Positions 49,475 to 58,602 are shown, numbered from the stretch's first letter. The stretch: DNA of 64,000 bases from CAVQGM01 sp963712065 (GCA_963712065.1 CAVQGM010000001.1:620001-684000); one strand, 5' to 3'. Notes: generated by a model from the letters alone, not told the origin. Program-made: numbers and translations.

Positions 49475-50862
49475 GCAGCCGTGCCGCCGACGGTCAGGCT
49501 CGTCACCCGGAGGGTGGGGACGCCGTCGCCGACGGGGACGCCCTGGCCGTCCTTGCCGCAGGTGCCCGGGGGGCCCATGGCGAAGTCGTCGCCGAGGGCG
49601 TCGATGCGGGTGAGCACCTCCGGGCCGTTGCCGATGAGGTTGCCCTCGCGGATCGGCTCGGTGACCCGGCCGCCCTCGATCAGGTAGGCCTCGGTCATGC
49701 CGAACACGAAGTCGCCGGTGGCGGTGTTGACCTGTCCGCCGCCGAGGTGCTTGACGTAGATGCCGCGGTCGGTGGAGGCGACGATGTCGTCGGGGTCCTC
49801 CTGCCCGGCGAGGAGGTAGGTGTTGGTCATCCGCACCATGGGCAGGTGCTGGTAGCTCTGCCGGCGACCGTTGCCCGACGAACGACGCCCCTCCTTGCGG
49901 GCCCGGAGGAGGTCCCACATGTAGTCGGTGAGCACGCCGTCGTCGATGAGCACGTTGCGCTGGGCGAGGTGGCCCTCGTCGTCGATGGCGACGTTGCCCC
50001 ACTCGCGGGCCATGGTGCCGTCGTCGACCACGGTGACGCCCGGGGCGGCCACCCGCTCGCCGACCCGGCCCCGGAACACGGACGCGCCCTTGCCGACCAG
50101 GTCGGCCTCGAGGCCGTGGCCGCAGGCCTCGTGGAACAGGACTCCCCCACCGCCGCTGGCGATGACGACCGGCATCTCCCCGGAGGGCGCCGGGCGGGCA
50201 CCGAGCTTGGTGAGGGCCCGCTCGGCGGCCCGGCGGGCCAGCTCGTCGACGTCGTAGCGGTCGAACAGCTCCAAGCCGACGGTGTGGCCCACGCTCTCGC
50301 GGCCGGTCTGCATGCCGGTGTCGCCGGTCGCCACGCAGCTCACCGAGAAGAGGGTGCGCACGGTGTCGTCGTCGGCGAGCAGGCCGTCGCTGTTGGCGAC
50401 GAGGATGCGCCGCCGCGAGTCGCCGTAACTGGCCGACACCTGGGTGATGGCCGAGCCCTGGCTGCGGGCGACCTCGTCGGCCCGGCCGAGCAGCTCGACC
50501 TTGGCCGCCTTGGGCACGTCCTCGGGAAAGGTCCCGATGGCGTAGCCCCGGTCGGCGGCGACGCGGGACAGGGCGACGACGTTGGTGCCGCCCCCGCCGC
50601 TGCGGGCGGCCGCGGCGGCGGCGTCGGCCGCGGCCCGGAGACCCTCCTCGGACAGGTCGGCGGTGTGGGCGAAGCCGGTGGTGTCGCCGGCGACGACGCG
50701 GATGCCGGCACCGCGGTCGCGCCCGGAGGTCAGCTCCTCGACCTTCCCGTCGTCGAGCACGGCCGACGACGAGCGCTTGTCCTCGACGAAGATCTCGGCG
50801 AAGTCACCGCCGGTGCGAAGCGCCGCCGACAGGACGCGATCGATGACGGGTTCTTCGAGCAC
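49471..50862 (-). CDS. tldD: TldD metalloprotease
   Basis: A 463-residue protease subunit with the zinc-binding motif HEACGH (His244, Glu245, His249) in SGGGGVLFHEACGHGLEADLV. Other features are RDRGAGIRVVAGDTTGF, REWGNVAIDDEGHLAQRNVL, GRRQSYQHLPMVRMTNTYLL and NGPEVLTRIDALGDDFAMGPPGTCGKDGQGVPVGDG. TldD with TldE cleaves leader peptides or degraded chains as an annular heterodimer in E. coli. It is the first gene of the operon, and two TldE-like genes follow with 4-base overlaps. The ATG at 50862 (MLEEPVIDRV) is in a normal leader. It is divergent from the FlK-like thioesterase gene. Confidence 0.95.
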   Translation of the reverse strand: MLEEPVIDRVLSAALRTGGDFAEIFVEDKRSSSAVLDDGKVEELTSGRDRGAGIRVVAGDTTGFAHTADLSEEGLRAAADAAAAAARSGGGGTNVVALSRVAADRGYAIGTFPEDVPKAAKVELLGRADEVARSQGSAITQVSASYGDSRRRILVANSDGLLADDDTVRTLFSVSCVATGDTGMQTGRESVGHTVGLELFDRYDVDELARRAAERALTKLGARPAPSGEMPVVIASGGGGVLFHEACGHGLEADLVGKGASVFRGRVGERVAAPGVTVVDDGTMAREWGNVAIDDEGHLAQRNVLIDDGVLTDYMWDLLRARKEGRRSSGNGRRQSYQHLPMVRMTNTYLLAGQEDPDDIVASTDRGIYVKHLGGGQVNTATGDFVFGMTEAYLIEGGRVTEPIREGNLIGNGPEVLTRIDALGDDFAMGPPGTCGKDGQGVPVGDGVPTLRVTSLTVGGTAA

Positions 50863-50906
50863 GGACGATCCCCTTCACGGGCTGGCCGGGCGGCCGAGCG
50901 TGCGCT

Positions 50907-50912
50907 TATCGT
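50907..50912 (+). promoter_or_regulatory. -10 box TATCGT of the FlK-like gene
   Basis: TATCGT lies six bases before the GTG at 50919, the leaderless layout seen elsewhere in the window. Confidence 0.5.
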
Positions 50913-50918
50913 ACCCCG

Positions 50919-51299
50919 GTGCCCGTGGAACCCGGCTTGTGCGCCACCGCCGAACTGGTCGTCTCCGACGCCGACACGGCGATCGCGGTGAAGTCGGGCG
51001 ACGTCCCCGTGCTGGCCACGCCGCGCGTCGTCGGGCTGTGCGAGCAGGCTGCCGTCAAAGCCCTCCTCGGCGAGCTCGGCGCCGGCGAGACCTCGGTCGG
51101 CCAGCAGGTGCAGCTCGACCACCTCGCCCCCACCGCGGTCGGCCACTCGGTGGTCGCCGAAGCCACCGTCGAGAAGGTGAGTGGTCGCCGGATCGTCTTC
51201 ACCGTGTCCGTCAACGACGACCGGGGTCTGGTGGCCGTCGGCCGCGTCACCCGCGTCGTGGTCGACGTCGACCGGTTCCTGGAGAAGGTCCAGGGCTGA
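50919..51299 (+). CDS. FlK-like hotdog thioesterase
   Basis: A 126-residue hotdog-fold protein. Counterparts of the catalytic Thr, Glu and His of fluoroacetyl-CoA thioesterase FlK appear in ATPRVVGLCEQAAVKALL (Thr and Glu) and LDHLAPTAVGHSVVAEA (His). It probably hydrolyses or screens an acyl-CoA. FlK itself needs a hydrophobic lid that I cannot judge here, so substrate is open. The start is GTG 50919, six bases after TATCGT. Downstream lies a 16-base tandem repeat and a convergent ThDP gene. Confidence 0.8.
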   Translation: MPVEPGLCATAELVVSDADTAIAVKSGDVPVLATPRVVGLCEQAAVKALLGELGAGETSVGQQVQLDHLAPTAVGHSVVAEATVEKVSGRRIVFTVSVNDDRGLVAVGRVTRVVVDVDRFLEKVQG

Positions 51300-51300
51300 C

Positions 51301-51363
51301 CCCCGTCAGCTCAGGCCCCCCTCAGCTCAGGCCCCCCTCAGCTCAGGCCCCCCCTCAGCTCAG
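51301..51363. repeat. Tandem repeat of about 16 bases, roughly four copies
   Basis: Units of CCCC(C)TCAGCTCAGGCC follow one another between the convergent thioesterase and ThDP genes. The last unit holds the stop codon of the ThDP gene. The unit contains TCAGCTCA and may form paired structures, so the array could also help end transcription. Confidence 0.75.
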
Positions 51364-52977
51364 GTCGGACGAGCGCGGGTAGGCGTCGGTGGGGTCGGTC
51401 ATCACGTTGAGCAGGTAGGGGGCGTCGGCGGCCAGCGCCCGGGCCAGCGCCGGGCCCAGCTCGCCCGGCTCGCGCACCGTCTCGCCCGCGCCGCCGAGCG
51501 CCTCCACGACCTCGTCGTAGCGCGTCTCGGGCTGCAGGTCGCAGGCCTCGTCCCAGCCGAGGAAGAACTGCATGGGGTGCTTCTCGAGCCCCCACATGCC
51601 GTTGTTGCCCACGACGAGCACGACCGGCAGGCGGTGGCGCACGAGCGAATCGACGTCCATCAACGAGAAGCCGGCCGCGCCGTCGCCGAGCAGGGCGACG
51701 ACCTGGCGGTCGGGGTGGGCGACGCGGGCGGCCATGGCGTAGCCGAGGCCGGTGCCGAGACAGCCGTAGGGGCCGGGGTCGAGCCAGCACCCGGGCTCGT
51801 AGGAGTCGACGTACTTGCCGGCGTAGGACGCGAAGTCGCCGCCGTCGCAGATGACGACCGCGTCGCGGTCGAGCACCTTGCGCAGCTCGCCGTAGACGCG
51901 GGACGGCTTGACGGGCGAGGTGTCGGCGGCCAGATCGGGGGCATCGGTGGCGCGTGCGGCCCGCTCGGCGTCGCGGAGGCGGTCGATCCACGGCTGGTGG
52001 TCGACGCGGTCGCCGTCCCACCCGGCGAGGGCGGCGAGGGTCAGCTGGAGGTCACCGGCCGGCGAGACCGCGGGCGTCACGTGGGTGGCCCGACCGGCGG
52101 GATCGTCGACGACGTGGACGACCGTGGCGTCGCCGAAGCGTCCGAACGACACCCGGAAGTCGAGGGGGGTGCCCACCACCACGACGAGGTCGGCCTCGGA
52201 CCTCAGCAGGCCGCGGGTGCGGGTGAAGGCCAGCTCGTGGTCGGCGGCCAGGCAGCCGCGGCCGAGGCCGTTGGCGAACACCGGCACCGAGAACGCCTCG
52301 GCGACCTCGCGCAGCTCGCCCCAGGCACCGGCCCAGTAGACGTCGCTGCCGACGAGCAGGGCGGGGCGCTCGGCCTCGGCCAGCAGGCGGGCGGTGGCCT
52401 CGACGTCGGCCGGGTCGGGCTCCTGGCCCTGCAGCCACGGGGCGGGCGGCACCTCGGCCTCGACGGGGGTGAACACCACGTCGAAGGGCACGTCGAGGAA
52501 CACGGGGCCGCGGTGCGGGGTCATGGCGGCGGTGGCGGCGGCCACGGCCATCCGGCCGGCCTCGGCGCCGTCGAACACGGTGGCCGCCCACTTGGTGATG
52601 GGGGTGACCAGGGGGACGTGGTCGAACTCCTGGAGGCCCCCCGATCCCCAGCGGCTCTGCTGGGCTCGCCCGCCGAGCACGACGAGCGGCGATCCGAGGA
52701 ACGACGCGCCGGCCACCGCCGACAGGCCGTTGGTCACGCCGGGTCCGGCGGTGAGGGCGGCCACACCGGGACGGCGGGTGAGCTTGGCCATGCCCTCGGC
52801 GGCGAAGGTGGCGGTGGCCTCGTGGCGCGTGTCGTAGATCGGCCAACCCCGCTCGCGGGCGGCGTCGTAGAAGGCCCAGATGTGGCTGCCGTTCAGGGTG
52901 AACAGCTCGTGGGCGCCGAACTGCTCGAGGCCGGCGAGGATCGACCCGCCCGGATGGGCGACCTCCGGAGGGCTCAC
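51355..52977 (-). CDS. ThDP-dependent enzyme, acetolactate-synthase-like
   Basis: A 540-residue three-domain ThDP enzyme. The pyrimidine-binding domain has DTRHEATATFAAEGMAK (with the conserved Glu) and TAGPGVTNGLSAVAGA. The cofactor phosphate and Mg site is LLGDGAAGFSLMDVDSLVRHRLPVVLVVGNNGMWGLEKH (GDG...NN). The length fits acetolactate synthase, oxalyl-CoA decarboxylase or 2-hydroxyacyl-CoA lyase; the sequence shows no catalytic detail that decides. GTG 52977 overlaps the stop of the upstream hydrolase gene (GTGA), so both are made together, and a shared ketoacid or acyl-CoA pathway is likely (inference). Confidence 0.85.
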   Translation of the reverse strand: MSPPEVAHPGGSILAGLEQFGAHELFTLNGSHIWAFYDAARERGWPIYDTRHEATATFAAEGMAKLTRRPGVAALTAGPGVTNGLSAVAGASFLGSPLVVLGGRAQQSRWGSGGLQEFDHVPLVTPITKWAATVFDGAEAGRMAVAAATAAMTPHRGPVFLDVPFDVVFTPVEAEVPPAPWLQGQEPDPADVEATARLLAEAERPALLVGSDVYWAGAWGELREVAEAFSVPVFANGLGRGCLAADHELAFTRTRGLLRSEADLVVVVGTPLDFRVSFGRFGDATVVHVVDDPAGRATHVTPAVSPAGDLQLTLAALAGWDGDRVDHQPWIDRLRDAERAARATDAPDLAADTSPVKPSRVYGELRKVLDRDAVVICDGGDFASYAGKYVDSYEPGCWLDPGPYGCLGTGLGYAMAARVAHPDRQVVALLGDGAAGFSLMDVDSLVRHRLPVVLVVGNNGMWGLEKHPMQFFLGWDEACDLQPETRYDEVVEALGGAGETVREPGELGPALARALAADAPYLLNVMTDPTDAYPRSSDLS

Positions 52978-53828
52978 GCGATCTGCTCCTGCGCCGCCCC
53001 GGCAGCGACGTCGTCGAGGAACCCGGCCAGCGCCGCCCACCAGTCGTCGGGCGCCTCGAACTGCGGGCTGTGGCCGGCATCGGCGATCACGATCAGCTCG
53101 GCACGGGGGATGGTGGCGGCCATCGTCTCGCTCGGGCCGACGAAGGGCCGGTCCTGCTCGCCGACGAGCACGAGGGTGGGCACGTCGACGGCGGCGAGGC
53201 GATCGCACACCGGCTCGCGCTCGGTGATGACCCTGGCCATGGTGGCGTACATGGCGGGCGAGGACGTGCGCAGCTTGGCGTCCTCGGACTCGCGGAAGCC
53301 CGGGCGCTCCTCCAGCAGCCGCGTGTAGGCCGGGGTGGTGAGCGGCGACTCGATCGTGGCCTGGAGGTCGGCGAGCACGTCCATGCCCTCGGTGCGCACG
53401 ACGGTGACGGCGAGGTCCCGCAGCTCGGGGTCGATGGCGATGGGGCCGCAGCTCGTGTCCATGAGGACGAGGGCGCCGACGCGCTCGGGAGCGGTGGCGA
53501 CGAGCTCCTGGGCGACCATGCCGCCCATCGAGTGGCCGAGCAGGGTGAAGCTGCCCCAGCGGAGGGCGTCGGCGAGCTCGAGCAGGTCGGCGGCGAACCG
53601 GGGGAAGGAGTAGGCGTCCTCGGCATCGGGCTTCCCGCTCTCCCCGTGGCCGCGGAGGTCGGGGGCCACGGCGTGCCAGCCTCGGTCGGCCAGGTCGTCG
53701 AGGAAGTCGGTGAAGTCGGTGCGGGCCCCGGTGAAGCCGTGCACGAGCAGCAGCGGGCGGCCCCCGGCACCGGCTTCGGTGAGGGCGGTGCGCACCTCGC
53801 TGAGCTCGACGACGCGATCGACGGCCAT
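52974..53828 (-). CDS. Alpha/beta hydrolase
   Basis: A 284-residue alpha/beta hydrolase: LLLVHGFTGARTDF (oxyanion-hole region), LLGHSMGGMVAQ (nucleophile Ser), LVGEQDRPF (acid) and DAGHSPQFEAP (His). It resembles C-C hydrolases and 3-oxoadipate enol-lactonases of catabolic pathways, but no substrate is shown. GGGGGAG before ATG 53828 gives a clear ribosome-binding site and fixes this start. The downstream ThDP enzyme gene overlaps its stop codon (GTGA). The divergent flippase-like gene begins 190 bases away. Confidence 0.88.
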   Translation of the reverse strand: MAVDRVVELSEVRTALTEAGAGGRPLLLVHGFTGARTDFTDFLDDLADRGWHAVAPDLRGHGESGKPDAEDAYSFPRFAADLLELADALRWGSFTLLGHSMGGMVAQELVATAPERVGALVLMDTSCGPIAIDPELRDLAVTVVRTEGMDVLADLQATIESPLTTPAYTRLLEERPGFRESEDAKLRTSSPAMYATMARVITEREPVCDRLAAVDVPTLVLVGEQDRPFVGPSETMAATIPRAELIVIADAGHSPQFEAPDDWWAALAGFLDDVAAGAAQEQIA

Positions 53829-53910
53829 GGCCTGCTCCCCCTTCAGGGCCGGCGGGGCCGGCCGTTCGTGGCCGGGGGACGACGACCGTCGCACCCCGGC
53901 GCGGGCAGCG

Positions 53911-53916
53911 TAGACT
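53911..53916 (+). promoter_or_regulatory. -10 box TAGACT for the flippase-like gene
   Basis: TAGACT is a canonical actinobacterial -10, 103 bases before ATG 54019. No clear -35 partner is visible at the usual distance. Confidence 0.35.
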
Positions 53917-54018
53917 CGCCCGCACCCGAGGGGTGCCCGCCCGGCCCCCGTCCCAGGGGAGGGCGAGGCCCCCGCCGAGGGGCCAGCACGAACAGGGGAG
54001 CCCGACACCAGAGGGAGC

Positions 54019-55125
54019 ATGTCGGTGGACGTGGGCGCGAGGCGCACAACCCACCCGGAGCCGTCACCACGCGACGAGCTGATGGAGCTGGCCGACCTCG
54101 AGGTGGGCGAGCTGGTCGAGCGCGTCGAGACCGGCGACGAGGACGGCACCGCCGGTCCGCCGGCCGCGCGCCGCCGCTGGGTGCTCCCCCTCCGCATCGC
54201 CGTCAGCTTCGCCATGCTCGGCGTGCTCCTGTGGAGGGCCCCCGACTTCGAGCTGCGCGACCTGGTGCCCACGTGGAGCGCCGAGACCGCCGTGTGGCTC
54301 GCCATCGCCGCCGTGCTCACCTTCGGCGGCATCGTGCTGTCGGCCCTGCGGTGGCAGCAGGTGCTGCACGCCCTCGGGCTCCCGTCGAAGCTGCGACCCC
54401 TCGTCACCCTCTACTTCGCCGGCCAGTTCGTCTCCAACGTGCTGCCCACCACCATCGGCGGCGACGTGCTGCGCGTGTCCCGGCTGTCGAAGGCCAACGG
54501 CGACACGCCCGACACGTTCGCGTCGGTGGTGCTCGAGCGGCTCACCGGCTGGTTGGTGCTCCCGCTCATCACCCTGTTCGGCCTGCTCGTCAACCCCGGG
54601 CTCCGGGAGCTCGGCCGGGCCACGGTGCTCGCCGCCGTCATCGCCGCGGCCACCCTCGCCCTCCTCGTCGGCGTCCTCGTCGCCGCCGAGCACCCTCGCC
54701 TCGGCGGCCGGTTCCAGGCCCGTGAGGGCTGGACGCGGTTCATCGGCGCCGTGCACGTCGGGGTCGACCGGCTGCGCCGCGACCCCCGCGCCGCCCTGTC
54801 GGTCCTCGGCGCCGGGCTCCTCTACCAGTTCGTGCTGTGCGTCGCCGCCCTCGCCGCGGCCGAGGCCCTGGGCCTGTCCGACGTGGGGCTCACCGTGCTC
54901 CTGGCCTTCTTCCCGGCGGTGCTGATCGCCCAGGTCCTGCCCATCGGGATCTCGGGTCTCGGGGTCCGGGAGGGGGCCATCGTCGTCTTCCTCACGCCCC
55001 TCGGCGTGCCCGCCGAGCAGGCCATCGCCCTCGGCCTGCTCCTCTACCTGCTCAACCTGGCGGTCAGCCTGCTCGGGGCCCCCGCGTTCGCCCTCGGCTC
55101 CCGCCCCGAACCGGCCTCCGCATGA
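54019..55125 (+). CDS. Lysylphosphatidylglycerol-synthase TM-domain (UPF0104) family protein
   Basis: A 368-residue membrane protein with a 55-residue acidic N-terminal tail, then about eight membrane segments. VLSALRWQQVLHALGLPSKLRPLVTLYFAGQFVSNVLPTTIGGDVLRVSRL and PIGISGLGVREGAIVVFL are the conserved UPF0104/MprF flippase signatures. Such proteins are thought to move lipids across membranes, or to act in polyprenyl/lipid glycan export. GAGGGAGC precedes the ATG. The gene is 40 bases before dxs; the two might be transcribed together, although dxs has its own TACCGT box. Confidence 0.85.
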   Translation: MSVDVGARRTTHPEPSPRDELMELADLEVGELVERVETGDEDGTAGPPAARRRWVLPLRIAVSFAMLGVLLWRAPDFELRDLVPTWSAETAVWLAIAAVLTFGGIVLSALRWQQVLHALGLPSKLRPLVTLYFAGQFVSNVLPTTIGGDVLRVSRLSKANGDTPDTFASVVLERLTGWLVLPLITLFGLLVNPGLRELGRATVLAAVIAAATLALLVGVLVAAEHPRLGGRFQAREGWTRFIGAVHVGVDRLRRDPRAALSVLGAGLLYQFVLCVAALAAAEALGLSDVGLTVLLAFFPAVLIAQVLPIGISGLGVREGAIVVFLTPLGVPAEQAIALGLLLYLLNLAVSLLGAPAFALGSRPEPASA

Positions 55126-55165
55126 CGAGTCGCGCCGCACCACCGCGGGGTACCGTGAGCCTCGC

Positions 55166-57038
55166 ATGATCCTCGAGACCATCGACTCGCCGGCCGATCT
55201 GCGCTCGCTCGACCCCGAGCAGCTCGAGATCCTCGCCGACGAGATCCGGACCTTCATCGTCGAGGCGGTCAACGCCCACGGCGGCCACCTCGGCTCCAAC
55301 CTCGGGGTGGTCGAGCTCACGCTCGCCCTCCATCGGGTGTTCGACTCGCCCCGACGACATCATCCTGTGGGACACCGGCCACCAGGCCTACGTGCACAAG
55401 CTCGTCACCGGGCGGCGCGACGACTTCGCCACCCTGCGCCAGGCCGGAGGGCTTGTCCGGCTATCCGTCGCGCGCCGAGTCCGAGCACGACTGGATCGAG
55501 AACAGCCACGCGTCGACGGTGCTGTCCTACGCCCACGGCCTCGCCACCGCCGAGCAGTCGCCCGGCGGCGACGGGCGACGGGTCATCGCCGTGATCGGCG
55601 ACGGGTCGATGACCGGCGGCATGGCCTTCGAGGGGCTCAACAACCTGGGCCACTCGGGTCGCAGACTGCATCATCATCCTCAACGACAACGGCCGCTCGT
55701 ACGCGCCGACGGTGTCACGCCTCGGCGAGAGCCTCGTCAAGATCCGCAACAACCCCACGTACATGCGGCGCCAGGCCCGCCTCGAGAAGATGGTCTCGGA
55801 GATGCCGCTCGTCGGCGAGCACCTCGAGCGGGCGGTCGAGGCCACCAAGGCGGCGGTCCGCGAGATGTGGGAGCCGACCGCGTTCTTCGAGGCCCTCGGC
55901 GTCCGCTACGCCGGCCCGTTCGACGGCCACGACATCGCCGCGCTCGAAGAGGCGCTCCGCAACGCATCGGAGATCGACGGCCCGCAGGTCATCCACGTGC
56001 TCACCCAGAAGGGCCGGGGCTACGCGCCGGCCGAGAACGACCCGGTGAAGCGCCTGCACGACATGTCCGACGTCGAAGCCGGGCAGCTACACCGCCGCGT
56101 TCACCGAGGCGATCATCAAGGAGGCCGAGGAGCACCCGGAGCTGGTGGCCATCACCGCGGCCATGCCCGACTCCACCGGCCTGCTGCCGTTCGCCGAGCG
56201 GTTCCCCGATCGGTTCTTCGACGTCGGCATCGCCGAGCAGCACGCCGTCACCTCGGCGGCGGGCATGGCCATGGGCGGGCTGCGCCCGGTGGTCGCCCTC
56301 TACTCGACGTTCCTCACCCGGGCCTTCGACCAGGTCAACCTCGACGTGGGCCTGCACCACCAGCCGGTGGTCTTCTGCCTCGACCGGGCCGGCATCACCG
56401 GCGACGACGGGCCGTCGCCACCACGGCGTGCTCGACATGGTGCTGCTCACCAAGGTGCCGGGCATGACCGTGTTCGCCCCGTCGTCGTACCAGGAGCTGC
56501 AGGTCATGCTCCACGACGCCATCGACCATCACCGACGGCCCGGTCGCCATCCGCTGGCCGAAGACCATGGCCCGCCAGGCGGCGGGCGAGGACGACATCG
56601 GCCACGGCCTGCGGGGCCGACGGGTCCGCGAGGGCCACGACCTGTGCATCGTGTCGGTGGGCAAGATGCTCGACGCCGCCGAGGCCGCCGCCGACCTGCT
56701 GGCCGACCACGACGTGTCGGTCACCGTCTGGGACGCCCGGGTCGTGTCAGCCGCTCGACCCGGAGCTGCTGGCCGACGCCGCCCGCCACCCGTTCGTGGT
56801 CACCGTCGAGGACGGCCTGCGCGACGGCGGCGTGGGTGCGGCCGTCGCCGACCGGATGGGCGAGCTGGCCCTGGGCGCGAACGCCCCGCGGGTGCGGGTG
56901 CTCGGCGTGCCGGCCGCCTACATCCCCCACGGCAAGCCCGACGCCATCCTGGCCGAGCTCGGGCTCGACGCCGCCGGCATCGCCGCCTCCGCGCTCGGCC
57001 TCCTGAGCGCCTGCCACCACGACCCCGCCTCGGTCTGA
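55166..57038 (+). pseudogene. dxs: 1-deoxy-D-xylulose-5-phosphate synthase with seven +1 frameshifts
   Basis: The full DXS protein can be read in order through all three frames: DEIRTFIVEAVNAHGGHLGSNLG, ILWDTGHQAYVHKLVTGRRDDF, GYPSRAESEHDWIENSH, VIAVIGDGSMTGGMAFEGLNNLG, IILNDNGRSYAPTVSRLGESL, FDVGIAEQHAVTSAAGMAMGG and GVLDMVLLTKVPGMTVFAPSS. All ThDP and active-site motifs are present. Frame changes fall at about 55349-55352, 55453-55454, 55663, 56081-56083, 56418-56419, 56526-56527 and 56747. Each is one extra base. DXS opens the MEP isoprenoid route, so loss would normally be lethal. Sequencing insertions or a very unusual gene are both possible. The final frame ends at 57038. A box TACCGT lies nine bases before the ATG. 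Confidence 0.9.
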
Positions 57039-57075
57039 AACCGGGCGGTCACCGGGTGGCCACTCGGCCGGCCGG

Positions 57076-57738
57076 CTATTCGTAGAAGGGGTTCTCGCCG
57101 GCGTCGTGGTCGGTGACGTCGACGATGTCGGTGACCTCGGGGATGGCTTCCTTGATGGCCACCTGGATGCCCTCGCGCAGCGTGGCCGCCGACAGGGCGC
57201 AGCCCTGGCAGCCGCCGCCCATGCTCAGGAAGACGGTGGTGTCCTCCACCCCGACCAGCGAGGCGAAGCCGCCGTGGGAGGCGAGCGACGGGTTGATGGC
57301 CTCGGCCAGCAGCTGCTGCACCTTCTCGGCCAGGTCGCCGGTGAGCTCGATGTTGCGGCCCACCAGCGGGTTGGGGCGGTTGGGGTTGCGGATGACGAGG
57401 CCGCCCTGGCCGGCGTGGGTCGGCAGGTCGAGCACGGCCCCGCGGAGCTCGTCGATCGAGCCGGCGGGGATCACCACCGGGAGTCCCTCCTGCACCGAGA
57501 CGTGGTCGCCGTCGGAGGCGTCGGCCACCGGCTCGAAGGCCAGGTCGTAGGCGTAGTCGGCGCCGTTGACGCCGGTGACCTCGACCCGCAGGGCGAGGGT
57601 GTCGGGGTCGTCCTCGGCGGCGCGGATCTCGAGCACCTTGGCCCGGGCGGCATGGCTGACCTCGAGCACCAGGTCGTCGGCGGCGATCGCCGCTGCCTCA
57701 TCGTTCGTCACCGCGTCGGTGGTGATGTCGCTGGACAT
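57076..57738 (-). CDS. NfuA-type Fe-S cluster carrier
   Basis: A 220-residue two-domain protein. An N-terminal A-type (HesB/IscA-like) domain without the three conserved Cys (LVLEVSHAARAKVLEIRAAE to about 125) is joined to a C-terminal NifU domain with the cluster-binding pair GGGCQGCALSAATLREGIQVAIKEAIPEV. NfuA proteins carry 4Fe-4S clusters to target enzymes, including IspG/IspH and other radical enzymes. The gene lies 37 bases from the dxs stop, convergently. It is preceded on its strand by an SDR gene (59-base gap). The ATG at 57738 has no clear -10 box. Confidence 0.9.
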   Translation of the reverse strand: MSSDITTDAVTNDEAAAIAADDLVLEVSHAARAKVLEIRAAEDDPDTLALRVEVTGVNGADYAYDLAFEPVADASDGDHVSVQEGLPVVIPAGSIDELRGAVLDLPTHAGQGGLVIRNPNRPNPLVGRNIELTGDLAEKVQQLLAEAINPSLASHGGFASLVGVEDTTVFLSMGGGCQGCALSAATLREGIQVAIKEAIPEVTDIVDVTDHDAGENPFYE

Positions 57739-57797
57739 GGCTGGCCTCGTCTCCCCCGCCGTGCGGTTTCCCCGGCGGACCCCGGGTTTTCGTCAGG

Positions 57798-58565
57798 CTA
57801 CCGGGAGAACGAGGCGAGGCCGTCGACGTTGACCTTCTGGCCCGTGACGTACGTGTTGCCCGGGCCCACCAGCCACCGCACCACGTTGGCCACGTCGTCG
57901 GGCCGGCAGACGTGGCCGAACGGCATGGCCGGGTCCATGGTCGTGATGTCGTCGACCCCGGCCACCGCCTTGATCAGCCGCTGGCCCATGTCGGTGTCGA
58001 CCAGGCCGGGCGCCACCACGTTCACCCGGATGCCGTGGCGCAGCTCCTCCTTGGCCAGGGTGAGGGCCAGCGCCTCCATGGCCGCCTTGCCCATGTTGTA
58101 CGGCGCCCCGTTGGCCGCCATCGACAGCGTGGCCACCGACGAGACGAACACCACGTCGCCCCGCTCCCGCTCGCGCATGGCCGGCAGCAGCAGGGCCGAC
58201 AGCCGGTGGGGGCCGATGGCGTTCACGGCCACGAGGCGCTGCACCTCGGCGGTGTCGGTGTCGACCACGGCCCGGCCCCGGCTGGCGATGCCGGCGTTGT
58301 GCACGACGATGTCGACGGCGCCGAAGTCGGCCAGCACGGCGGCGGCCATGGCCTCGTCGTCGGCCAGCACGTCGACCGACGCCGGGTAGGCGACCGCTCG
58401 CCGGCCGAGGGCCTCGACGGCGGCGACCGTCTCGGCGGCGGCATCGGCGTCGCGCCGGTAGTTGACGGCCACGTCGGCACCGTCGGTGGCCAGCGCCAGG
58501 GCGATGGCCCGCCCGATCCCCCGGCTCCCCCCGGTCACGAGCGCGACCCGACCTTCCAACGACAT
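57798..58565 (-). CDS. SDR family oxidoreductase
   Basis: A 255-residue classical SDR. VALVTGGSRGIGRAIALAL is the Gly-rich cofactor loop, VVHNAGIAS the NAG motif, and VSSVATLSMAANGAPYNMGKAAME carries Ser, Tyr and Lys of the catalytic site. The NYRRD after strand 2 favours NADP(H). It resembles 3-oxoacyl-ACP reductases (FabG-like), but many catabolic alcohol dehydrogenases look the same. The C-terminal NVDGLASFSR is typical. The ATG at 58565 is close to the preceding GT-C gene (38-base gap), probably in one transcript. Confidence 0.88.
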   Translation of the reverse strand: MSLEGRVALVTGGSRGIGRAIALALATDGADVAVNYRRDADAAAETVAAVEALGRRAVAYPASVDVLADDEAMAAAVLADFGAVDIVVHNAGIASRGRAVVDTDTAEVQRLVAVNAIGPHRLSALLLPAMRERERGDVVFVSSVATLSMAANGAPYNMGKAAMEALALTLAKEELRHGIRVNVVAPGLVDTDMGQRLIKAVAGVDDITTMDPAMPFGHVCRPDDVANVVRWLVGPGNTYVTGQKVNVDGLASFSR

Positions 58566-58602
58566 CCGGTTCCCCCTGTGCTCGCCGGCCCGGCGGGCGC
58601 GG

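Noticed and set aside
51301..51363. CRISPR array
   Set aside because: Units are directly adjacent with no spacers and no cas genes; it is a simple tandem repeat.
55349..56747. Regular spacing of the dxs insertions, near multiples of 105 bases
   Set aside because: The distances (about 101, 210, 419, 336, 109 and 220) fit only roughly and drift, so I do not treat it as a period.
55349..56747. Rare codons at each dxs shift as evidence for programmed frameshifting
   Set aside because: Codons in a shifted frame of GC-rich DNA end in A/T by necessity, so CGA, AGA, CTT, CCA, CAT and TCA there are expected by chance.
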